This document shows, in pieces, positions 49,361-58,066 of a stretch of DNA of 64,000 bases; position 1 is the first letter of the stretch; every line of letters begins with the position of its first letter. Origin of the DNA: Dehalococcoidia bacterium (GTDB lineage Bacteria > Chloroflexota > Dehalococcoidia > Tepidiformales > Tepidiformaceae); the NCBI GenBank assembly GCA_020850615.1, contig JADZEI010000002.1, forward strand, positions 1-64,000, given 5' to 3'. The notes under the pieces were generated by a model that was given only the letters and a program-made list of their open reading frames with translations, did not search any database and was not told where the DNA came from. The position numbers were made by a program, and so were the translations under genes.

Positions 49361-50389
49361 TCAGGTGCGGGGCGCGAGGTCTTCGAAGGCGCCGGCCAGG
49401 TCCTGCGGGCTGCGGATGTCGCCGGCGTGGATGCCGTTGCGGAGCTGGCGGGCGGCGGCATCGAGCTCGCCGTCGTCGAAGCGGGCGACCAGCTTCGGGC
49501 GGCGGTTCACGCGGAAGTCGAAGACGTCGGGGCGGGTGTAGTGACCGGCGTGGTCGGCGATCATCTTCTGGAGCATGACGGTACCGAGATTCGCCGTGGC
49601 GGTGAGGATGCCCTCTTCGCCGATGAGTGGCCCGGCGAGGATCTCGCCGTCGGGGCCGATGATGGCGGAGTGGCCGTTCTGTTCGTGCATGAGGGGCTGC
49701 ACGTCGGCGGGCATGTCGGACTTGCGGACGAGGCCGCCGGTCATGACGACGTAGGCGGCGGCCTGCATGGCGAAGGCGCGAGAGAGGACCTCCTGGCGGG
49801 TGGAGGTGCCGCCGGGCCAGGCGCCGGCGTGGACCTGGAGGCCCTGGGCGATGAGGGCGTAGCCGGGGAGAACCATCTGGTGCTCCCAGCAATTCAGCCC
49901 GCCGAGGCGGCCGTAGGGACGGTCGTAGAGCCGGAGGGAGCTGCCGTCGCCTTCGCCCCAGACGGTGCGCTCGTAGAAGGTGGGCTTGAGCTTGCGATGC
50001 TTGCCGAGGAGGACGCCTTCGCGGCCGATGAACAGCAGCGTGCAGTAGATCGTGCCGTGGGTAGTGCTGTCGCGCTCGGCGACGCCGATGACGACGTCGG
50101 TGCCGGCGAGGCGGGCGGCGCGACAGAGGGCATCGGTCGCGGGCGAGGGCACTTCGACGCCGTTGGCGATGAAGCGGCGGAGGAGCGGGCCGATCCGCTC
50201 GTTACCGGGGCGCTCGGCCCAGCCGGCGTAGCCCGGGACCCAGGTCTCGCCGAAGACGGCGAGGTCCGAGCCCTTCGCGCCGGCCTCGGCGATGAGCGCG
50301 CAGGCCTTATCGACGCTGGCGTCGCGGTCGAGGAAGACCGGCGCCGCCTGGACGGCTGCGAGGGTGAAATCGGCGAATTCGTCGGCCAT
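49361..50389 (-). CDS. Nitrilase-type carbon-nitrogen hydrolase
   Basis: A 342-residue enzyme of the nitrilase branch. The catalytic triad is Glu48 (FGETWVPGY), Lys133 (GKHRKLKPTFYE) and Cys167 (LNCWEHQMVLP). The NCWEH context marks true nitrilases rather than amidases, so nitrile-to-acid hydrolysis is likely. No neighbouring aldoxime or amide genes hint at the substrate. It lies between argG and argD without clear link to arginine. Confidence 0.92.
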   Translation of the reverse strand: MADEFADFTLAAVQAAPVFLDRDASVDKACALIAEAGAKGSDLAVFGETWVPGYAGWAERPGNERIGPLLRRFIANGVEVPSPATDALCRAARLAGTDVVIGVAERDSTTHGTIYCTLLFIGREGVLLGKHRKLKPTFYERTVWGEGDGSSLRLYDRPYGRLGGLNCWEHQMVLPGYALIAQGLQVHAGAWPGGTSTRQEVLSRAFAMQAAAYVVMTGGLVRKSDMPADVQPLMHEQNGHSAIIGPDGEILAGPLIGEEGILTATANLGTVMLQKMIADHAGHYTRPDVFDFRVNRRPKLVARFDDGELDAAARQLRNGIHAGDIRSPQDLAGAFEDLAPRT

Positions 50390-50434
50390 GGCTACGCCTC
50401 CGGAGATGCGGAGGATAGCACCAGGCGCACGGCG

Positions 50435-51634
50435 CTACTTCGCGGGCGCGAGGACGGCGGTGAGCGCGGCTTCGATGATGTCGCAGGCGCGGTCGATCTC
50501 GTCGTCCGTGACGTTGAGCGGAGGCATGAGGCGGATGGCGTTGGGGCGCACGTTGTTCACGAGGAGCCCGCGCTGGCGGCACTGGGTGACGACTTCGACG
50601 GCGATGTCCTTCGAGAAGGCGAGGGCGAGGAGGAGGCCGCGGCCACGGACCTCGGTGACCTCTTCGAAGCGGTCTTCGAGCGAGCGGAGGCGGGACTGGA
50701 GGTGGTCGCTGGCCTTCGCGGCGCGGGCGGGGAGCTGCTGTTCGATGACGTAGTTGAGGGTGGCCAGGCCGGTGGCGGTGGCGAGCGGGTTCGCGCCAAA
50801 GGTGGTGCCGTGGTCGCCGGGGACGAGATGCGCGGCGATGGCTTCCTTCGCGAGCATGGCGCCGATGGGCACCCCGCCGGCGAGGCCCTTGGCGAGCGCC
50901 ATGATGTCGGGTTCGATGCCCTCCTGCTCGTAGGCCCAGAGGGTGCCGGTGCGGCCAACACCGGTCTGGACTTCGTCGAGGATGAGGAGGATGCCCTGTT
51001 CGTCGCACCAGGCGCGGATGGCCTGGAGGTAGCCGGGGGTGGGCATGTTCACGCCGCCTTCGCCCTGGATGGGTTCGAGGAGGACGGCGACCGTCTTCGG
51101 GTTGGTGGCGGCCTTGATGGCGTCGATGTCGTTCCAGGGGACATGGACGTAGCCGGGCGCGAGCGGTTCGAAAGGTTCGCGGTAGCGGGCGGTGCCGGTG
51201 GCGCCAAGCGCGCCCATGGTGCGGCCGTGGAAGCCGTCGAGGGTGGCGATGACCTCATGGGCGCCGTTCTTCGTATCGTGGCCCCAGCGGCGGGCGAGCT
51301 TGATGGCGGCTTCGATGGCTTCGGCGCCGGAGTTGCAGAAGAAGACGCGGTCGAGGGCGCTGTTCTCCACGAGGAGCTTCGCGAGCTCGATCATGGGCTC
51401 GGTGTAGTAGAGGTTCGAGGTGTGGATGAGGGTGCGGGCCTGCTTCGCGAGAGCTTCGGCGACGACGGGGTGGGCGTGGCCGAGGACGTTGACCGCGAGT
51501 CCGCCAACGAAATCGAGGTATTCGTTGCCATCGGCGTCCCAGACGCGGGTGCCTTCGCCACGTTCGAGGACCACCGGCTGACGCCCGTAGTTCTGCACGA
51601 GGTAGCGTCGTTCGTCGGCGATCCAGTCGGTCAT
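50435..51634 (-). CDS. argD: Acetylornithine aminotransferase
   Basis: Converts N-acetylglutamate semialdehyde to acetylornithine with glutamate and pyridoxal phosphate. The 399-residue class III aminotransferase has FCNSGAEAIEAAIKLARRWG, GFHGRTMGALGATG, LLEPIQGEGGVNMP and the PLP-lysine in MALAKGLAGGVPIGA. GGGAG lies six bases before ATG 51634. It could also act on succinyldiaminopimelate, as ArgD often does. Confidence 0.95.
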   Translation of the reverse strand: MTDWIADERRYLVQNYGRQPVVLERGEGTRVWDADGNEYLDFVGGLAVNVLGHAHPVVAEALAKQARTLIHTSNLYYTEPMIELAKLLVENSALDRVFFCNSGAEAIEAAIKLARRWGHDTKNGAHEVIATLDGFHGRTMGALGATGTARYREPFEPLAPGYVHVPWNDIDAIKAATNPKTVAVLLEPIQGEGGVNMPTPGYLQAIRAWCDEQGILLILDEVQTGVGRTGTLWAYEQEGIEPDIMALAKGLAGGVPIGAMLAKEAIAAHLVPGDHGTTFGANPLATATGLATLNYVIEQQLPARAAKASDHLQSRLRSLEDRFEEVTEVRGRGLLLALAFSKDIAVEVVTQCRQRGLLVNNVRPNAIRLMPPLNVTDDEIDRACDIIEAALTAVLAPAK

Positions 51635-51900
51635 GCGGAGCTCCCTGGCCACGGAATGAGTGGCGATGGTACGCGGCTGCGGGCGATGTGTCAGTCGCGG
51701 CGACCAAACGGGCGGGATAGCGGCGTGCGAATGGGGAAGCAACGGCACCCCGGCCGGCCCTTGCGGAAGGAGATGGCGGCGCCGAAGTTCACCACTCCGG
51801 GGCACGAAAAACCGAATTGCACTCGTGTCCCGGTGGGGAGCTGCGCCCGGACGACAGGCAACGCGGCGGGTGGGGACTCCAACGGTGTGGAGGCTGACGG

Positions 51901-53376
51901 ATGACTCGTGTTGTGGTGGTCGGGGGCTCGATTGCGGGCCTGGTGAGCGCACTCGCCCTGGCCCGGAGCGGCCAGCAGGTCACGATCCTGGAAAAGGACC
52001 CGATGCCCCTGCCGGCGACGCCGGACGACGCGTTCGATGCGTGGACGCGGCGGGGGTCGCCGCAGGTGCGGCATTCGCACGCGTTCCTGGCGCGGATGCG
52101 CAACCTGATCCGGGACCGGGAGCCAGGGCTGCGCCAGCGGCTGCTGGACGCGGGCGCTGAAGAGATCACGTTCAAGGCGCAGGCGCTGCGGTACTTCCCG
52201 GACGCGGAGTTCGAGCAGGGCGACGAGGACCTGACGCTGCTGGCGTGCCGGCGGGTGACGTTCGAGTGGGCGTTGCGGCAGCACGTGCTGGAGACGGGGC
52301 TGGTCGAATACCGCGACGGGAACGAGGTTACCGGGTTCCTTTCGGACGCGAGCTGGCCGCCGAAGGTGACCGGCGTGTGCACGCGCGGGCCGGATGGCGA
52401 CGAAGGATCTGTGCCGGCGGACCTGGTGGTGGTCGCGAACGGGCGGCGGACGCACCTGGACGACTGGCTGCAGGCGATCGGCGCGCCGCGGCCACGTCAG
52501 CTGCGGCAGCCGTGTGGGATCTACTACAGCTCGCGCTTCTATCGCTTCCTCCCGGGCCAGGGGCGGCCCAGCCCGGACGCGGTCATCGGCGCGGACTACG
52601 GTTACGTGAAGTGCGGGATCTTCCCGGGCGACAATGGCACGTTCTCGATCACGCTGGCAGCGGCGCCGGACGACGAGAAGATGCGGGTCATCCTGAAGAC
52701 GCCGGGATTCGATGCGGCGGCGAAGGCGCTGCCGATCGCGGCGGACTGGATTCGCCCGGACGTGGCGACGCCGATTTCGGACGTCGCCGGGATGGCGGAC
52801 CTGAACGACGTGCGGCGGTTCCTGGTGGAGGATGGCGAGCCGGTCGCGCTGGGCCTGGTGGCGATTGGCGATGCGCTGGCGCATGCGAACCCGATCACGG
52901 GGCGGGGCTGCTCGCTGGCGTGGATCGAGGCCTACGCGCTGGCAGATGCGCTCGCGAAACACCCGGATGACCTGCGGGCGATGGCACTCGAGCTGGAGGC
53001 GTCGGTGGAGCAGCAGTGCGGGCCGTGGGTACGGGCGCAGATCGCGCAGGACGAGGACGCGCTGCTGGTGAACCAGGCGATCCGGCGTGGTGAAGACCCG
53101 TACGCGTTCGAGCGGCCGGACGGGACCACGGACCCGGTGGCCTATACGCGGAGCGTGGTGCGGGAGGGGCTGCTCGCGGGGACGCGGGAGGACATCCACC
53201 TGATGCGGGCGTCGATGCGGGTGGCGCACATGCTGGAGGCGCCGCAGGACCTGATGACGCGGCCGGACCTGGCAGTGCGGGTGCTGGCCTCGCACGCGCG
53301 GCGGGGCGAGCGGCCGCCGGCGGTGGAAGGTCCGACGCGGGCGGAGATGGCGGAGCTGCTGGCGGGGGTGAGTTAG
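51901..53376 (+). CDS. FAD-dependent oxidoreductase (monooxygenase-like)
   Basis: A 491-residue flavoprotein with the FAD-binding start VVVVGGSIAGLVSALALARSG, then EKD, an early VRHSHAFLARM segment, and the second FAD motif IGDALAHANPITGRGCSLAW. This is the layout of p-hydroxybenzoate-hydroxylase/halogenase-like enzymes; the GWGxxG site of tryptophan halogenases is absent. GGAGG lies seven bases before ATG. It is the only plus-strand gene in a minus-strand arginine region. Substrate unknown. Confidence 0.88.
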   Translation: MTRVVVVGGSIAGLVSALALARSGQQVTILEKDPMPLPATPDDAFDAWTRRGSPQVRHSHAFLARMRNLIRDREPGLRQRLLDAGAEEITFKAQALRYFPDAEFEQGDEDLTLLACRRVTFEWALRQHVLETGLVEYRDGNEVTGFLSDASWPPKVTGVCTRGPDGDEGSVPADLVVVANGRRTHLDDWLQAIGAPRPRQLRQPCGIYYSSRFYRFLPGQGRPSPDAVIGADYGYVKCGIFPGDNGTFSITLAAAPDDEKMRVILKTPGFDAAAKALPIAADWIRPDVATPISDVAGMADLNDVRRFLVEDGEPVALGLVAIGDALAHANPITGRGCSLAWIEAYALADALAKHPDDLRAMALELEASVEQQCGPWVRAQIAQDEDALLVNQAIRRGEDPYAFERPDGTTDPVAYTRSVVREGLLAGTREDIHLMRASMRVAHMLEAPQDLMTRPDLAVRVLASHARRGERPPAVEGPTRAEMAELLAGVS

Positions 53377-53657
53377 CCCTCACCCCCCGGCCCTCACCCC
53401 CCGGCCCCCTCTCCCGCTGCGGCGGGCGAGGGGGAGATCACGGCGTAGTGGTTGGGACGGGATCCTGGGGGGCCGGGCGGGTGCTGCGCTGCCGCCCTCG
53501 GCCAGGGGCTGCCGTGGGGCATGGGTTGGGCTGACGCGCCGCCGAGGCTGGGCTCGGCGGACCACCCCGCTGCGCGGGTAGACGGGCGCGGGCGGGTGCT
53601 GCGATGCTGGCGCCCTCGGGCGGGGGCTGCCTGTAAGGACGGATAGGTGGCATCAGC
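53377..53657. repeat. Repeat-bearing gap
   Basis: 281 bases: 53377-53434 is a CCCTCACCCCCC palindrome with its first part duplicated; 53539-53578 is a GTAG-type REP with stem CCGCCGAG/CTCGGCGG followed by ACCAC and CCGC-TG-CGCGG. A third heterogeneous stretch resembles the 63.6 kb mosaic. Confidence 0.8.
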
Positions 53658-54020
53658 GTGGTCGTAACAACGGAACCCCAGACGTTTCATATTGAACGGG
53701 TCCTGCAGAATGGTGAACGAACGGTGACGGTGCGCCTGGGGCTGCCACGGCCGAACCCGGGCGATCCTGAAGAGTGGCTGTGTGCTTTCCAAATCACGGG
53801 GATTGGCCGCCAGGCCGTGCATCTGGTCTCTGGCGTGGATGGATTTGCCGCGCTCTTCGCGGCCCTGGGAACGATCGCGGTCCATCTTCGAACCGCACCA
53901 AGCGCCGAGCTCAGTTGGCTGGGCACCTCGGACCTCGGCTTTCCCATCATCTTTGGCCCGCGTTCGGACGGGGACTTCCTACAGCGCACGGACGCCCCGG
54001 GCGACGACGACGGGGTCTGA
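53658..54020 (+). CDS. Small beta-rich protein, tandem paralog 1
   Basis: A 120-residue protein (MVVTTEPQTFHIERVLQNGE...) very similar to the next gene's product. The pattern ERxLxxxGxxxVxVRLG...CxFQIxGIG...GVDxxxALFxALGTIAVHL with the shared end GFPIIFGPRSDxDFLQRTDA defines the family, which I recall as DUF6968 but cannot verify. GTG 53658 starts it, matching the second copy's MVVT. No signal peptide or metal site. Function unknown. Confidence 0.68.
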   Translation: MVVTTEPQTFHIERVLQNGERTVTVRLGLPRPNPGDPEEWLCAFQITGIGRQAVHLVSGVDGFAALFAALGTIAVHLRTAPSAELSWLGTSDLGFPIIFGPRSDGDFLQRTDAPGDDDGV

Positions 54021-54142
54021 GAAGTGAAGAGCAAGTGTGCTCGGGCGAACTCGCAGTTCGGTCCGCGGCCTCACGTCGCGTTATGCGGCGGTTATCCACA
54101 CCGCGCCTGGCGCAGAGAACGAAGTCCCACATTACGGGGCGA

Positions 54143-54191
54143 GCTAACGGCGCCAATCGCACTGATGACGGGGGCCTCTAAGGCCGTTAGC
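54143..54191. repeat. attC-like inverted repeat between the tandem paralogs
   Basis: Perfect 9-bp arms GCTAACGGC (54143-54151) and GCCGTTAGC (54183-54191) with 31 bases between. The outer parts (GCTAAC ... GTTAGC) resemble the ends of integron attC sites, but the consensus is only partly met and no integrase gene lies in the window. Confidence 0.35.
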
Positions 54192-54227
54192 CAGTCAGCC
54201 GCGCGCTAGCTACACGGAGGAAGCACC

Positions 54228-54602
54228 ATGGTGGTCACAAAGGAGCCCCAGGACTTCGTCTACGAACGTACGCTGGAGCTGCACGGGAACGAACCAGCGA
54301 AGGTTTTGGTACGCCTGGGGGTGGCCCGAGAGGATAGCGTTAATCCAGGGCTTTGGTTGTGCCCCTTCCAGATCGTCGGCATCGGAGACGGAGACGTGCA
54401 CCTGGTGTCGGGGGTTGATGGCATCGACGCGCTCTTTACGGCACTCGGGACCATCGCGGTCCACCTTCGGGCAGCCCAGCGTCGCCACAACCTGACCTGG
54501 TGCGGGATGGCGGACGTCGGCTTTCCCATCATCTTTGGCCCGCGTTCGGACAGGGACTTCCTACAGCGCACGGACGCCGCGGAGGACGACGACGGGTCCT
54601 GA
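54228..54602 (+). CDS. Small beta-rich protein, tandem paralog 2
   Basis: A 124-residue paralog of the 53658 product, nearly identical over GFPIIFGPRSDRDFLQRTDA and the middle GVDGIDALFTALGTIAVHLR. The 5' part differs more (LELHGNEPAKVLVRLG). GGAGGAAGCACC precedes the ATG, a better ribosome site than copy 1 has. The two copies are separated by 207 bases that hold the attC-like inverted repeat, so duplication by cassette-type movement is possible but unproven. Confidence 0.72.
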   Translation: MVVTKEPQDFVYERTLELHGNEPAKVLVRLGVAREDSVNPGLWLCPFQIVGIGDGDVHLVSGVDGIDALFTALGTIAVHLRAAQRRHNLTWCGMADVGFPIIFGPRSDRDFLQRTDAAEDDDGS

Positions 54603-54644
54603 CGGCCGTTTCGCGAGCGCCCAGCCCCGAAACTCTTAGGCGCT

Positions 54645-54682
54645 CCGCCGAGGCTGCGCTCGGCGGACTACCCCGCTGCGCT
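54645..54682 (-). repeat. GTAG-type REP
   Basis: Stem CCGCCGAG/CTCGGCGG, loop GCTGCG, then ACTAC and CCGCTGCG, in the gap before ppk1. Confidence 0.75.
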
Positions 54683-54792
54683 GGCGCCGCGGTGGGCACT
54701 GGTGGCGGGCTGCCGCGAGGCATGGCACTGGGGGCCGCGGGCCGCGTGGGCCACGCCGCCGGTGGGATCCACCGCGCCCTCTGGCTGGCGGA

Positions 54793-56874
54793 TTAGCTGA
54801 AGGGGGCGCGGGCCAGGAGCTCGAGGTGGGTGCCGGGGGTGGTGGCGGCGGGGCTGCGGGCCCAGGTGCTGTCGTGGAGGCGCCAGCCCTGGCGTTCGTC
54901 GTTCAGGAGGAGCTCGAGGAGGTCGCGGAGCTGGGCCTGGAGCTCGGGGCTGCGGACCGGTGCGAGGACTTCGATGCGGCCGTCGAGGTTTCGCTTCATG
55001 ATGTCGGCGCTGCCGATGAAGTACTCGGGTTCGCCGCGGTTTTCGAAGTAGTAGATGCGGGAGTGTTCGAGGAAGCGGCCGATGACGCTGACGACGCGGA
55101 CGGTTTCGGAGAGGCCGGGGATGCCGGGGCGGAGGCGGCAGATGCCGCGCACGACGAGGTCGACCTGGACGCCTTCCTGCGAGGCTTCGTAGAGGAGCCG
55201 GGTGAAGTCGCGGTCTTCGAGGGCGTTAATCTTGAAGGCGACGCGGGCAAAGCGGCCTTCGCGGGCGTTGGCGATTTCGCGGCGGACGCGGCGTTCGAGC
55301 TCGGAGCGGAGGTTCGTCGGTGCGACGAGGAGGTGGGTGCTGTCGAGCCGGTCGGCGTAGCCAGTGAGCAGGTTGAAGACGTGGACGAGGTCGGCGCAGA
55401 TGCCGGCGTCGGAGGTGAAGAGGCCGAGGTCGGTGTAGATGCGGGCGGTGCGGCTGTTGTAGTTGCCGGTGCCGATGTGGGCGTACATGGTCACGCCCAT
55501 GGCCTCTTCACGGACGATGAGGGCGATCTTGCTGTGGATTTTGAGGTTGGGGTTGCCGTAGGCGACGTGGACGCCGGCGTTTTCAAGGCGGCGGGCCCAT
55601 TCGATGTTGTTGGCTTCGTCGAAGCGGGCGGTGAGCTCGACGAGGACGGCGACCTGCTTCCCGCGGCCGGCGGCGTCGATGAGGGACGCGAGGATCGGCG
55701 AGTCGGGTGAGGTGCGGTACATCGTCATCTTGATGGCGAGCACGGAGGGGTCGTCGGCAGCCTCGTCGATGAAGCGGGCGACGGTCTGGTCGAACGACTC
55801 GTAGGGGTGGTGGACGAGGACGTCGCGTTCGCGGATGGCGGTGAAGAGGGCGTGGGCGTCGTTGCCGGCGGCGAAGACGGACGGGACGGCCGGGGTGAAG
55901 GGCCCGTCGGCGATGTCGGGCAGGGGGATGGCGGCGATCTGCATGAGGTCGGCCATGCCGAGCAGGCATTCGGTGTGGTAGACGTCCTGCTCGCCGAGCT
56001 CGAGCTCTTCGAGGAGGAGCTCGAGGCGGGCCTCGGGGAGGTCGCCGGCGATGGCGCAGGTGACGGCGCCGGCCATTCGGCGGCGGCGGAGCTCGCTCTC
56101 GATCAGCTCGAGGAGGTCGTCGGATTCTTCGCCGGGGCTGCCGATCTCGGCGCTGCGGATGACGCGGAGGACCTGCCTGTCGGTGATATCCATGCCGGGG
56201 AAGAGCATGTGGACGTGGGCGGCGATGACTTCTTCGAGGAGGACGAAGCGGTTTTCGCCGGCATCGACGAAGCGGGGGCGGTTCTGCGGGACCTTGATCC
56301 GGGCGAAGCGGTCCTGGCCGCTCACGGGGTGGCGGACGTTGAGGGCGAGCGAGAGGCTGCCGCTGGAGATGAACGGGAAGGGATGCGCGGGGTCGACGAC
56401 GAGCGGCGTGAGGACGGGGAAGATGGCGCGCTCGAAGTAGGCGGTGATCTGGGCGCGGGCGGGCTGGTCGAGGGCCTGGAAGGGGACGATGCGGATGCCG
56501 CGCTCGGCGAGGGCGGGGGCGAGCTCCTGTTCCCAGCAGCGCTCCATCTCGCGCTGCATGGCGAAGCAGCGGGCGTTCACGAGGGCGAGCTGCTCGGCGA
56601 TGGTGAGGCCGTCGACGGTCCAGGTGTTGGGGTCGGTCTGCTGGACGCGGCGCATCCAGCCGATGCGCTTGGCGTAGAACTCGTCGAGGTTGCTGCCGGT
56701 GATGGCGAGGAACTTGACCCGCTCGAGGAGGCGGTTGCGGGGGTCGTGGGCTTCTTCGAGGACGCGCTGGTTGAACTCGAGCCAGGAGAGCTCGCGGTTG
56801 AGGTAGAGCTTCGGGTCGTCGAGGTCGAAGGTGGGTGCGGGCGTGGCCGGCGGGGCGAGCTCTTCGAGGTCCAA
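54793..56874 (-). CDS. ppk1: Polyphosphate kinase 1
   Basis: Makes long-chain polyphosphate from ATP. The 693-residue enzyme carries FLAITGSNLDEFYAKRIGWM, the head domain, catalytic His447 in NPNLKIHSKIALI, TGNYN (HIGTGNYNSRTARIYTDLGL), and the C-terminal ENRGEPEYFIGSADIMKRNL. TTG 56874 starts it with GGAG seven bases upstream; no ATG is nearby in frame. It stands between argB and the tandem paralogs, with no phosphate regulator genes adjacent. Confidence 0.95.
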   Translation of the reverse strand: MDLEELAPPATPAPTFDLDDPKLYLNRELSWLEFNQRVLEEAHDPRNRLLERVKFLAITGSNLDEFYAKRIGWMRRVQQTDPNTWTVDGLTIAEQLALVNARCFAMQREMERCWEQELAPALAERGIRIVPFQALDQPARAQITAYFERAIFPVLTPLVVDPAHPFPFISSGSLSLALNVRHPVSGQDRFARIKVPQNRPRFVDAGENRFVLLEEVIAAHVHMLFPGMDITDRQVLRVIRSAEIGSPGEESDDLLELIESELRRRRMAGAVTCAIAGDLPEARLELLLEELELGEQDVYHTECLLGMADLMQIAAIPLPDIADGPFTPAVPSVFAAGNDAHALFTAIRERDVLVHHPYESFDQTVARFIDEAADDPSVLAIKMTMYRTSPDSPILASLIDAAGRGKQVAVLVELTARFDEANNIEWARRLENAGVHVAYGNPNLKIHSKIALIVREEAMGVTMYAHIGTGNYNSRTARIYTDLGLFTSDAGICADLVHVFNLLTGYADRLDSTHLLVAPTNLRSELERRVRREIANAREGRFARVAFKINALEDRDFTRLLYEASQEGVQVDLVVRGICRLRPGIPGLSETVRVVSVIGRFLEHSRIYYFENRGEPEYFIGSADIMKRNLDGRIEVLAPVRSPELQAQLRDLLELLLNDERQGWRLHDSTWARSPAATTPGTHLELLARAPFS

Positions 56875-56997
56875 CGGGTGGCTCCGGGTGGGATGCGATG
56901 CAGCCAGGCCGAGGCGGCCGGCGCTGTTGAGGGCACAGTCTCCCAGATCCGGGAGCGAACGGCGTTAACGCGTCATGCGGGGCGGGACAGCGGCATC

Positions 56998-57765
56998 TCA
57001 GGCGGGCTGGAAGAGCGTGCCGTTGCCGGCGAGGTCGAGGAGCATGTGCGGCTGGCGGCCGTCGACGACCTGGACGGCGACGCCCATGGCGACAGCGCCG
57101 AGGCAGGCCTCGACCTTGGGGATCATCCCGCCGGCGATGGTGCCATCGGCAATGAGGGCGCGGGACTCGGATTCGGTGAGGGTGGGGAGGACGGTGCCGG
57201 CGGGCCCACGGACGCCTTCAACGTCGGTGAGGAAGACGAGCTGGCGGGCGCCGACGGAGCGGGCGACGTAGCCGGCGATCGTGTCGGCGTTGACGTTGAC
57301 GAGCTGGTCGGCGGTGTCGCCGGGGACCCAGCCGATGGAGCTGATGACCGGGATGATGCCGGCTTCGCGGAGGGCGAGGACGGCGGCGGGGTGGGCGGCG
57401 ATGGGCTCGCCGACGAAACCGAGCGCGGGGTCGGCGAGGCGGCACTCGAGGAGGCGGCCATCGGCGCCGGAGAGGCCGACCGCGCTGGCGCCGGCGGCGT
57501 TGATTGCGGCGACGATGCGCTTGTTTACGAGCCCGGAGAAGACGGCGACGACGACGGGGAGGGCCTGGGCATCGGTGACACGGAGGCCGCGTTCGAAGCG
57601 GGAGGGGATGTTCATGGCTTCGAGCCAGCGGCTGGCCTCGGCGCCGCCGCCGTGGACGACGATGGGGACGTCGCCGGACTTCGCGAGGGTAGCGACATCG
57701 GCGAAGGTGGTGTCGGCGGACCCGAGGGTGCTGCCGCCGATCTTGATGACGAGTGGTGCGGACAT
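56998..57765 (-). CDS. argB: Acetylglutamate kinase
   Basis: Phosphorylates N-acetylglutamate in arginine synthesis. The 255-residue amino-acid kinase has VIKIGGSTLGSADT, VHGGGAEASRWL, GLSGADGRLLE, VNVNADTIAGYVA and AGGMIPKVEACL. GGAGG lies just before ATG 57765 (GTG 57771 is too near). Between this gene and the next plus-strand gene are three repeat units. Confidence 0.96.
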   Translation of the reverse strand: MSAPLVIKIGGSTLGSADTTFADVATLAKSGDVPIVVHGGGAEASRWLEAMNIPSRFERGLRVTDAQALPVVVAVFSGLVNKRIVAAINAAGASAVGLSGADGRLLECRLADPALGFVGEPIAAHPAAVLALREAGIIPVISSIGWVPGDTADQLVNVNADTIAGYVARSVGARQLVFLTDVEGVRGPAGTVLPTLTESESRALIADGTIAGGMIPKVEACLGAVAMGVAVQVVDGRQPHMLLDLAGNGTLFQPA

Positions 57766-58066
57766 GCTCACCTCCGGGCCCTCACCCCCTGTGAGTCGGT
57801 GCGTGGCGGTACGGGGGGGCCCTCACCCCCTGCCCCTCTCCCGCTGCGGCGGGCGAGGGGAGAACTGCCGTGCGTGGGGCGGAGCATCAGTGTAGGGGGA
57901 GCGTGGCTTGTCCTCACGTGGCCCCTCACCCCCCGCCCCTCTCCCGCTGCGGCGGGCGAGGGGAGCTGCGCGCCGTGCGTTGGGTGGATGTGAGTGCAGG
58001 GAAGGCAGCTTCGACCATTGCCGCCCCTTTATGCTGAGGGCGTCCCGCCTGGGGCGAGGAGGCTGC
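57766..58066. repeat. Cluster of CCCTCACCCC palindromes
   Basis: 301 bases without a gene: a partial copy (57777-57791) and two full copies (57819-57861 and 57921-57964), each with the CCCCTCTCCCGC-TGC-GGCGGGCGAGGGG core. Three units within 190 bases is the densest array of this repeat in the window. Confidence 0.85.

Noticed and set aside
53394-53885. Minus-strand open frame over the first tandem paralog
   Set aside because: It ends in PSPAAAGEGAGG from the palindromic repeat and is antisense to the paralog gene.
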